The notes under the pieces were generated by a model. The model saw only the letters and a list, made by a program, of their open reading frames with translations, made no database searches and was not told the origin of the DNA. Shown in pieces: positions 1 through 5,514 of a DNA stretch of 51,176 nt (positions are counted from its first letter, which is position 1; every line of letters starts with the position of its first letter). The translations under genes and the position numbers were made by a program. This stretch comes from Candidatus Nomurabacteria bacterium RIFCSPLOWO2_12_FULL_40_42. GTDB taxonomy: Bacteria > Patescibacteriota > Minisyncoccia > Phycocordibacterales > UBA9973. The stretch spans positions 1-51,176 of the forward strand of contig MFVS01000024.1 in NCBI GenBank assembly GCA_001786195.1, in the 5' to 3' direction.

Positions 1-177
1 ACACACCTTAAACGAACTAAATGGTTTTGAAGAAGATAAGGAGTGGGCGTTGCGAAGCAACGCCCACGCTGTTTCGCCCGTTTTCGCCAATGAATTCTGG
101 GTTCGGAAGGGAGCCCCGCCTTCGGCGGTGCGCACTGTTTTTTCGCCAAGAAGGAGGTTCGCATCAAATGCAATTTT
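1..177 (-). repeat. Left arm of imperfect inverted repeat (relic of recombinase 3' end)
   Basis: Bases 1 to about 152 are the near-exact reverse complement of about 1733-1885, which is the 3' part of the recombinase gene plus the flank of tRNA-Ile. After one mismatch and a short match the left copy lacks about 46 nt that hold two small hairpins in the right copy, then matches again (ATCAAATGCAATTTT) up to 177. It is therefore a slightly degenerate, inverted copy of a recombinase gene end, not part of an active gene here. The track ORF at 50-286 is a shadow. Position 1 lies at the base of the tRNA 3' end (ACACACC), so the contig probably broke inside a longer repeat. A fold-back assembly artefact is the main alternative. 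Confidence 0.85.
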
Positions 178-219
178 AACTAAATACAAAAAGAATTTTT
201 GTTGCATAAATATTTTTGG

Positions 220-225
220 TATACT
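220..225 (+). promoter_or_regulatory. Possible -10 box for recombinase transcript
   Basis: TATACT at 220-225 with only a weak upstream hexamer (TTTGTT, spacer about 16). If used, transcription starts near 232 and gives a leader of about 110 nt that is almost entirely occupied by the overlapping inverted repeats at 228-326. Confidence 0.4.
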
Positions 226-227
226 GG

Positions 228-326
228 CTATGCACACAATTATTATTAGTAAATCAGCAGAAATGGTTATGCTAGAACAATTTTGATTTACGTTGAAATT
301 GTGTGCCTAGCATAACCATTTCTGCT
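228..326. repeat. Two interleaved inverted repeats upstream of recombinase
   Basis: Arm pair B is perfect over 20 bp: AGCAGAAATGGTTATGCTAG at 256-275 and its reverse complement at 307-326. Arm pair A is GCTATGCACACAATT at 228-242 against AATTGTGTGCCTAGC at 298-312 (14 of 15), helped by GTAAATC/GATTTAC at 249-255/285-291. The order is A, B, A', B', with A' and B' overlapping by about 6 bases, so the two stems compete or form a pseudoknot rather than nest. The site could be a binding or crossover site of the recombinase, or a leader RNA switch; the sequence alone does not decide. Confidence 0.8.
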
Positions 327-340
327 CCAAAAATAAATAT

Positions 341-2059
341 ATGCAAAAATTCTTTTTGTATGCTCGCAAGAGTACTGATGTCGAGGACAAGCAAGTGTTA
401 AGTATTGAAGCACAACTCACCGAATTGCGGGAGTATGCCAAGCGAGAGGATATTATCATTTCCGCCGAAGTGGTAGAAAAACAATCTGCGAAATACATTG
501 GTCGTCCATTGTTTAATAAGATGTTAGATGAGATTGAAAAAGTCGGCGGAAACATCCTCGCATGGAACCCCGATCGTCTCGCCCGCAATTCGGTGGACGG
601 AGGTCGGGTGATTTATCTCCTCGACACGGGAAAACTTGCGAGCCTGAAATTTCCTACTTTTTGGTGTGATAACACTGGTCAGGGGAAATTTATGCTCAAC
701 ATGGCTTTCGGGCAAAGCAAATACTATGTGGATTCTCTTTCCGAAAATACAAAGCGTGGACTTCGCCAAAAAGTTAGAAACGGAGAATACCCAACGCTTG
801 CTCCTGTCGGATACATAAATGATTCTCGGATAAAAAGTGTCATTGTTGATAGAAAGAAAGCGAAAATCATCAAGCAAGCGTTTGAGCTGTATGTGAAAGG
901 CAACCAACGACTTGAAGACATCGCAAACTTTTTGGCGAAGAAAAATATAATTTCGAAAAGAGGAAACATAATCCACAAATCCCGTGCGACTTCAATTTTA
1001 TCAAATCCTTTCTACACTGGATTGTTTCGCTATGGTGGCGAACTTCATGAAGGAAAGCACGAGCCAATCATTTCAAAGAAACTTTTTGACCAAGCACAGG
1101 AAATGTTGAAACTTCGTGGTAAACCAGACAGAAAAGCAAAGAATGAACCTCAATCATTTTGCGGACTCATTTCCTGTGCTTCATGCGGAATGATGATAAC
1201 TGGCGAATACAAGGTTAAGAAACAAAAAAATGGAAATGTTCACGAATATATTTACTATCACTGCACCAAGAAAAACAAAAGTGTGAAATGTAAAGAACCT
1301 TGTATTCGCCAAGAGGAATTAAGTAATCAGTTATCATCGATCATTCAAAAAGTTTCTTTGCCCAAAGACTGGGCGGAGGAATTAAATCGCATAGCGTTAG
1401 AAGACCACAAAAACTCCGCCCAGTTTTTAACTGCTGGTGTGAAAGAGAAAGAAGAAAAAATACAAAATATCAAAATCAAACTGGAGCGACTTCTCACAGG
1501 ATACCTTGACCAAGATATTGAAAAAGAAATATATCGTGCTGAAAAATCAAAATTATTATTTTCCAAGAAGTCGCTAGAAGAAGAAATTATCTCTCTTTCA
1601 CACAAGCAAAATGCTTGGCTCGAACCTTTCCAAAACTGGGTAAAAGTCGCACAGGGATTGGACAAAATTGCATTTGATACCGACCTTTTTGCAAAAAAGG
1701 TCGTAGCCAAAGAAATCTTTGGCTCGAACCTGCTTCTTGGCGAAAAAACAGTGCGCACCGCCGAAGGCGGGGCTCCCTTCCGAACCCAGAATTCATTGGC
1801 GAAAACGGGCGAAACAGCGTGGGCGTTGCTTCGCAACGCCCACTCCTTATCTTCTTCAAAACCATTTAGTTCGTTTAAGGTGTGTCTGGAAGGAATCGGA
1901 CCTTCGACCTCTGTCTTATCAGGACAGCGTTCTACCACTGAACTACAGACACAAATTTTACTACCGGGGTCAGGACAGCGTTCTACCACTGAACTACAGA
2001 CACAAATTTTACTACCGGGGTCAGGACAGCGTTCTACCACTGAACTACACACTCGATGA
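341..2059 (+). CDS. Large serine recombinase (resolvase/integrase family)
   Basis: Site-specific DNA recombinase of the large serine type, probably the integration or inversion enzyme of a mobile element. The N-terminal resolvase domain (about residues 1-150) starts with LYARKS, where Ser11 is the expected nucleophile, and has the conserved NPDRLARN stretch. The Recombinase domain follows (about 160-260), then a zinc ribbon (CGLISCASCG at about 274, later YYHCTKK and CKEPC) and a coiled coil rich in K/E. The natural C-terminus is probably near residue 470 (FGSNLLL). The last 100 or so residues come from palindromic sequence and from reading tRNA-Ile and its partial copies antisense (SGQRSTTEL three times), so they are probably not functional. 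No Shine-Dalgarno is obvious. The family call is firm; the target site at tRNA-Ile is inferred from position. Confidence 0.93.
   Translation: MQKFFLYARKSTDVEDKQVLSIEAQLTELREYAKREDIIISAEVVEKQSAKYIGRPLFNKMLDEIEKVGGNILAWNPDRLARNSVDGGRVIYLLDTGKLASLKFPTFWCDNTGQGKFMLNMAFGQSKYYVDSLSENTKRGLRQKVRNGEYPTLAPVGYINDSRIKSVIVDRKKAKIIKQAFELYVKGNQRLEDIANFLAKKNIISKRGNIIHKSRATSILSNPFYTGLFRYGGELHEGKHEPIISKKLFDQAQEMLKLRGKPDRKAKNEPQSFCGLISCASCGMMITGEYKVKKQKNGNVHEYIYYHCTKKNKSVKCKEPCIRQEELSNQLSSIIQKVSLPKDWAEELNRIALEDHKNSAQFLTAGVKEKEEKIQNIKIKLERLLTGYLDQDIEKEIYRAEKSKLLFSKKSLEEEIISLSHKQNAWLEPFQNWVKVAQGLDKIAFDTDLFAKKVVAKEIFGSNLLLGEKTVRTAEGGAPFRTQNSLAKTGETAWALLRNAHSLSSSKPFSSFKVCLEGIGPSTSVLSGQRSTTELQTQILLPGSGQRSTTELQTQILLPGSGQRSTTELHTR
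1664..1885 (+). repeat. Right arm of imperfect inverted repeat
   Basis: Partner of the 1-177 repeat. It contains several nested palindromes: a 25-nt one built on GTGGGCGTTG/CAACGCCCAC, a CACCGCCGAAGGCGG-type hairpin, and two small hairpins (AGCCAAAG/CTTTGGCT and GACCTTTTTTGC/GCAAAAAAGGTC-type) that the left arm has lost. It covers the last natural codons of the recombinase and the extra tail. Confidence 0.85.
1881..1952 (-). tRNA. tRNA-Ile (anticodon GAT)
   Basis: Read on the minus strand it folds into a full cloverleaf: acceptor GTGTCTG/CAGACAC, D-arm GTTC-AGTGGTA-GAAC, anticodon arm CTGTC-CTGATAA-GACAG (GAT, isoleucine), 5-nt variable loop, T-arm GAAGG-TCCGATT-CCTTC, discriminator A. CCA is not encoded (ACCT follows). 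The T-loop has C at the usual second T (position 55), which is unusual for an elongator tRNA. The recombinase ORF reads through it antisense. Confidence 0.9.
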
Positions 2060-2060
2060 A
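1919..2060 (-). repeat. Tandem 51-bp partial copies of the tRNA-Ile 5' half
   Basis: The segment TCAGGACAGCGTTCTACCAC... recurs at 1919, 1970 and 2021 with an exact 51-bp period. The first copy belongs to the complete tRNA-Ile. The other two contain only the D-arm and the 5' side of the anticodon arm, plus a spacer (AAATTTTACTACCGGGG). They lie between the tRNA and its likely promoter, so they would be transcribed as a 5' leader. They may be scars of repeated integration at the tRNA or slippage duplications. Confidence 0.9.
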
Positions 2061-2063
2061 AAA

Positions 2064-2092
2064 ACTATAACAAAAATACGCTATCCAAGCAA
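2064..2092 (-). promoter_or_regulatory. Promoter of tRNA-Ile and its partial copies
   Basis: On the minus strand: -35 TTGCTT (2092-2087), 17-bp spacer, -10 TATAGT (2069-2064). The start would be near 2057. The -35 is one half of the palindrome AAGCAAATTTGCTT (2087-2100), whose other half is the -35 of the divergent promoter for the gene at 2129. Confidence 0.75.
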
Positions 2093-2094
2093 AT

Positions 2095-2122
2095 TTGCTT
2101 GATTTTTAAAATTTGATAAAAT
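2095..2122 (+). promoter_or_regulatory. Promoter of the sugar cluster, leaderless start
   Basis: TTGCTT (2095-2100), 16-bp spacer, TGA plus TAAAAT (2117-2122), then 6 nt to the ATG at 2129. The RNA would start at or next to the start codon. Confidence 0.7.
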
Positions 2123-2128
2123 TAAATC

Positions 2129-2596
2129 ATGAAAAAGATAGTCATGGTCAGCGGGGGATTTGACCCGGTTCATGTTGGTCATGTGCGAATGTTTGAAGAG
2201 GCTAAGAAATTGGGCGATGAACTGGTGGTGGTGATAAATAATGATGATTGGAAAAGAAAAAAAAGGCGTCACGTTTTTATGCCGGACACTGAGCGTAAAG
2301 AAATAATACAAGCATTTAGATGTGTGGACCGGGTAGTTTTGACGGGGCATAAGAATCCAGAAAACCCGCAAGAAATGAGTGTCATCCAAGAACTACAAAA
2401 AATAAAACCGCACATTTTTGCAAATGGAGGAGACAGAAATGAAGAAGATGCTAGAAATCCAGAGTCGTCTTTGTATTATGAAGTAGAGGTGTGTAAGAAG
2501 CTTGGTATCGAGATGTTTTTCAATATTGGACATGGTGGAAAGGTGCGCAGTTCTTCAGAATTATTAAAAGAATATGCTAAAATAATAAAAAAATAA
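2129..2596 (+). CDS. Cytidylyltransferase-like nucleotidyltransferase
   Basis: HIGH-superfamily nucleotidyltransferase of the CTP_transf_like / RfaE-C / TagD type, 155 aa, about the length of a single-domain enzyme. The nucleotide-binding motif HVGH sits at about residue 16, after GGFDPVH. The C-terminal RSSSELLKEY resembles the RTSTT/RSSS motif that contacts the nucleotide. It would activate a phosphorylated sugar or alcohol as a CDP or ADP derivative; the substrate cannot be read from sequence. It is the first gene of a run that continues without a gap into the HAD gene (stop TAA, then ATG at 2597), so the two are probably co-translated. Cytoplasmic; no signal peptide. Confidence 0.85.
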   Translation: MKKIVMVSGGFDPVHVGHVRMFEEAKKLGDELVVVINNDDWKRKKRRHVFMPDTERKEIIQAFRCVDRVVLTGHKNPENPQEMSVIQELQKIKPHIFANGGDRNEEDARNPESSLYYEVEVCKKLGIEMFFNIGHGGKVRSSSELLKEYAKIIKK

Positions 2597-3394
2597 ATGA
2601 AACCTTTAAATTTCAAAAAACTTCAAAAAAAAGATTTATTTGTTTTTGATTTAGATGGAACTCTGATAGAAACAAAATCACCTCTGGAAGATGATATGTC
2701 TGAATTAATAACTTGGCTTCTGAAGGTAAAAAAAGTCGCTATAATTGGGGGAGGAAAATACGATATTTTTCAAGAATTATTTATTCGCAAACTCAAATGT
2801 CCAAGGGAGCTTCTTAAAAACCTTTTTTTGTTTCCTACTACTGCAACCTCTTTTTATAGGTATAATAATGGTTGGAAAAACGTTTATGCCAAACTTTTGA
2901 CTATTTCTGAAAAAAACAAAATTAAAAAAGCCTTTCTAGATGTATTTAGAGAAATGGGATATAATCATCCTAAAAAAACTTATGGACAAATTATAGAAGA
3001 TCGGGGAACTCAAGTATCTTTCTCTGTATATGGACAGGATTTAGTTCGAGTCTTGGGCGACAAGGGTGTGAGAATAAAAAAAAAATGGATAAAGGATAAA
3101 AATAATTTAAAAACTAAAATGAAAATTGCCAGGCTGATGGCAAAAAAACTTCCTAACCTGAAGGTAGTAGCGGCCGGATTTACAACTATTGATGTAACTA
3201 GGCGGGGAATTGATAAAGCTTACGGTATTCACCAGATTCAAAAGCATTTAAGAATCCCGATAAATAATATGTTTTTTATCGGTGATGCCATATTTCCAGG
3301 TGGGAATGACTATGCGATTGTCAAAACAGGGGTAGATTATGCAGCGGTAAAGGGACCTGCAGAAACAAAAAAAATTATTCTTCAGATATTGTAA
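2597..3394 (+). CDS. HAD-IIB phosphatase resembling eukaryote-type phosphomannomutase
   Basis: HAD-superfamily enzyme, 265 aa. Motif I FDLDGTLIE is at about residues 17-25, and the C-terminal motif GDAIFPGGNDYAIV closely parallels the GD..MPGGND motif of eukaryotic phosphomannomutase (PMM). The TRRGIDKAYGI stretch corresponds to the PMM segment ending in G.DK. The length matches PMM (about 250 aa). The likely reaction is mannose-1-P to mannose-6-P or the reverse, which fits the next gene (mannose-6-P isomerase cupin) and the GH130 enzymes behind it. In motif I the second Asp is kept (DLDGT), as mutase or phosphatase chemistry needs. A general sugar phosphatase remains possible. Confidence 0.8.
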   Translation: MKPLNFKKLQKKDLFVFDLDGTLIETKSPLEDDMSELITWLLKVKKVAIIGGGKYDIFQELFIRKLKCPRELLKNLFLFPTTATSFYRYNNGWKNVYAKLLTISEKNKIKKAFLDVFREMGYNHPKKTYGQIIEDRGTQVSFSVYGQDLVRVLGDKGVRIKKKWIKDKNNLKTKMKIARLMAKKLPNLKVVAAGFTTIDVTRRGIDKAYGIHQIQKHLRIPINNMFFIGDAIFPGGNDYAIVKTGVDYAAVKGPAETKKIILQIL

Positions 3395-3406
3395 AATTTT
3401 TATGAA

Positions 3407-3435
3407 TTGGATAAAATCTAATATAGTTATATAAT
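3407..3435 (+). promoter_or_regulatory. Promoter of the isomerase/GH130 genes
   Basis: TTGGAT (3407-3412), 17-bp spacer, TATAAT (3430-3435). The start is expected near 3442, just before the ATG at 3445, so the mRNA is nearly leaderless. Confidence 0.75.
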
Positions 3436-3444
3436 ATCAAGAAC

Positions 3445-3795
3445 ATGGAAAAGTTTAAACCATTTACAAAAGAGCGTCCTTGGGGAAATTTTAGGCAACT
3501 CACACATAATAGTTCCTCTACCGTAAAAATTCATAAAATTAAACCCGGGGAAGCAACCAGCTGGCAAAGTCACGCTAAACGCTCTGAATTTTGGTATATT
3601 GTAAGTGGCGATGGCCAAGTACTTATTGAAGACAAAAAATACAATGTAACTCCAGGTAATGAATACAATGCTCCGGTTGGGGCGAAGCATCGCTGGATGG
3701 CAGGACCGTCTGGCATGGTATTAGTTGAAGTCGCTAACGGAGACTTTGACGAAGAGGATATAGTTCGTTATGAAGACAAATATGGCCGCGCTTAA
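3445..3795 (+). CDS. Cupin, mannose-6-phosphate isomerase type II-like
   Basis: Single cupin domain, 116 aa, matching the C-terminal isomerase half of bifunctional GDP-mannose pyrophosphorylase/mannose-6-P isomerase. It opens with RPWGNF and ends with EDIVRYEDKYGR, both typical of that family. The first cupin motif is altered: W.SHAKRSEFWYIVSGDG keeps the H and E of the metal site, and KHRW provides the later His. The expected reaction is mannose-6-P to fructose-6-P with a bound divalent metal. The 3' end overlaps the GH130 start by 26 nt, which suggests translational coupling. Confidence 0.85.
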   Translation: MEKFKPFTKERPWGNFRQLTHNSSSTVKIHKIKPGEATSWQSHAKRSEFWYIVSGDGQVLIEDKKYNVTPGNEYNAPVGAKHRWMAGPSGMVLVEVANGDFDEEDIVRYEDKYGRA

Positions 3796-4909
3796 AAAGA
3801 AGAAAAAAATAATAAAGAGAAAGATACCAAAAACCGTTAAACGAAAAACAGTAGTAAAAAAAATAGCTGTCAAAAAGAAAAAGACTTCTGTTCTTAATCT
3901 CAAAAGATCCAACAAAAATCCGATTATCACTCCCACTAGCGGCAGATCCTGGGAATCCAAAGCCAGTTTCAATCCCACTGCTATTTTTCATGATGGAAAG
4001 GTTCACATTATTTACCGGGCCATCGGAGATTCCGATAATTCGGTTTTGGGTTATGCACAAAGCACTGATGGCGTTAGTTTTGACCAAAATTTCAAAGAAC
4101 TGGCGTATTCTCATGCAAATGCCCAATCTTTTTCTAAAACAGAGCCGCAAATTAACTATCTCTCCGGCGGCGGCTGGGGTGGCGGATGTGAAGACCCACG
4201 GTTGACACTTTTGGGCGACCAAGTGTATATGATATACACAGCTTTCGATGGATGGGGATCGGTGCGGATGGCTTTAACTTCGATTAGTTTGGACGATTTT
4301 ATTTCTAAACGTTTCAATTGGAAGAAACCGGTTCTTATTTCTCCGCCCAGTGAAATACATAAAAATTGGGCTCTTTTTCCTGAAAAAATACGAAAAGGCG
4401 GAAAAGAGAAATATGCTATTTTGCACGCCATTTCCCCGAAAATTATGATAGATTATTTTGATAGTTTGAATGAACTAGACGGAAATAAATATATTTACAG
4501 TGTCCACCAAGGCAGTCGCCTGTGGGAATCCCGGGATAAATTGACCCGCGGCATCGGGCCGTCTCCCATCAAAACCAAATATGGCTGGCTGGTTTTGTAT
4601 CACAAAATGGAAAAGCATGAAACGCATCGTTACAAACTTTGGGCCATGTTGCTTGATAGTAAAGATCCAACTAAAATTCTCCATGATTCAGAGCAACCGA
4701 TTTTGGAACCCGACGAATGGTATGAAAATGAGGGATACAAAGGCGGAGTGGTGTATTCCTGCGGCGCGATTGTAAAAAATGGAGAATTATTTGTCTATTA
4801 CGGCGGGGCGGATAAAGTTTCTTGTGTCGCCACGGCAGATTTGGATAAATTTTTGAAAGAGTTGGTTCATAAGAGTGGGTCTAAACTAAAAACTAAAAAG
4901 ATTATTTAG
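3770..4909 (+). CDS. GH130 family beta-mannoside phosphorylase-like enzyme
   Basis: 379 aa. Five-bladed beta-propeller glycoside phosphorylase of family GH130, recognised from the NPIITP opening, the F(N)PTAI...YRAIG...G(Y)A.S.DG module, GCEDPR at about residue 142, and the ending with VYYGGAD...VA.A. GH130 members cleave beta-mannosides with phosphate and release mannose-1-P. The first 45 residues are extremely lysine-rich, with no signal peptide, so the enzyme is cytoplasmic; this tail is odd and could bind nucleic acid or polyphosphate. Two ATGs (3770 and 3782) are possible; both lie inside the cupin gene. Exact linkage specificity (beta-1,4 or beta-1,2 mannan) is not visible. Confidence 0.88.
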   Translation: MKTNMAALKKKKKIIKRKIPKTVKRKTVVKKIAVKKKKTSVLNLKRSNKNPIITPTSGRSWESKASFNPTAIFHDGKVHIIYRAIGDSDNSVLGYAQSTDGVSFDQNFKELAYSHANAQSFSKTEPQINYLSGGGWGGGCEDPRLTLLGDQVYMIYTAFDGWGSVRMALTSISLDDFISKRFNWKKPVLISPPSEIHKNWALFPEKIRKGGKEKYAILHAISPKIMIDYFDSLNELDGNKYIYSVHQGSRLWESRDKLTRGIGPSPIKTKYGWLVLYHKMEKHETHRYKLWAMLLDSKDPTKILHDSEQPILEPDEWYENEGYKGGVVYSCGAIVKNGELFVYYGGADKVSCVATADLDKFLKELVHKSGSKLKTKKII

Positions 4910-4917
4910 TATTGTTA

Positions 4918-5508
4918 ATGAAGCACGAAATTGTACAAAAACTTCATAAGAATTTTAATGATTATGCTCAAAAAACTGAAAATGGTTTAGAGTTTTGGTT
5001 TGCTCGCGATTTGCAAGCATTACTGGGATACGAACAATGGAAAAATTTCCAAAAAGTAATTGAACGAGCAAAAATAGCTGCTCAAACAGCGAGTTTATCT
5101 GTTGCTGACCATTTTGCCGACGCCGGAAAAATGGTCTTGACAGGATCTGGGGCGAAACGTGAAATTGACGATATAGCTCTTACTCGGCACGCTTGTTATC
5201 TGATAGCGCAAAATGGCGATCCGCGAAAAGAAGAAATTGCTTTTGCAATGGCATATTTTGCGATTCAAACACGCAAACAGGAATTAGTTGAAAAAAGAAT
5301 TCCAGAAATGGAACGCCTTGGTTTTCGAGAAAATCTAACCAACTCTGAAAAAGAATTGTCGGGAATTATATATGAACGCGGAGTAGATAATATGGGTTTT
5401 GCTCGTATTGTTCCTGAAAACTTGCCACCAGAAGAAGATATTAAAAAAGTTGAGAGACGATTGAAATCGGAAGATAGAAAATTTCTAAAAGGGAGCAAGA
5501 AAAAATAA
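4918..5508 (+). CDS. DinD-like protein (short form)
   Basis: 196 aa from the ATG at 4918; the track start at 4912 is TTG. Similar to the N-terminal part of DNA damage-inducible protein D, with a BRO/KilA-like start (W.ARDLQALLGYEQW..F...I.RAK) and the DinD signature R.ACYLIAQNGDP.K...A.AYFAIQTRKQE. It keeps a middle helical part (ERLGFRENLTNSEKEL) but the C-terminal region is abbreviated to ENLPPEEDIKKVE compared with the 274-aa E. coli protein. Role unknown; E. coli DinD affects RecA filaments. It interrupts a run of sugar genes in the same direction, with 8 nt before it and 6 nt after it. Probably a mobile cargo gene; see the second copy at 22249. Confidence 0.85.
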   Translation: MKHEIVQKLHKNFNDYAQKTENGLEFWFARDLQALLGYEQWKNFQKVIERAKIAAQTASLSVADHFADAGKMVLTGSGAKREIDDIALTRHACYLIAQNGDPRKEEIAFAMAYFAIQTRKQELVEKRIPEMERLGFRENLTNSEKELSGIIYERGVDNMGFARIVPENLPPEEDIKKVERRLKSEDRKFLKGSKKK

Positions 5509-5514
5509 AATTTT

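Noticed and set aside
50-286. 78-aa plus-strand ORF at the left edge
   Set aside because: It translates the inverted copy of the recombinase 3' end and matches the shadow frame of the right arm.
1345-2052. Minus-strand ORF with repeated CSSVVERCPDPGSKI
   Set aside because: It is the antisense frame of the recombinase end and of the tRNA repeats; the repeats come from the 51-bp tRNA fragments.
1919-2060. CRISPR-like array
   Set aside because: Only three units with no variable spacers; each unit is a tRNA fragment.
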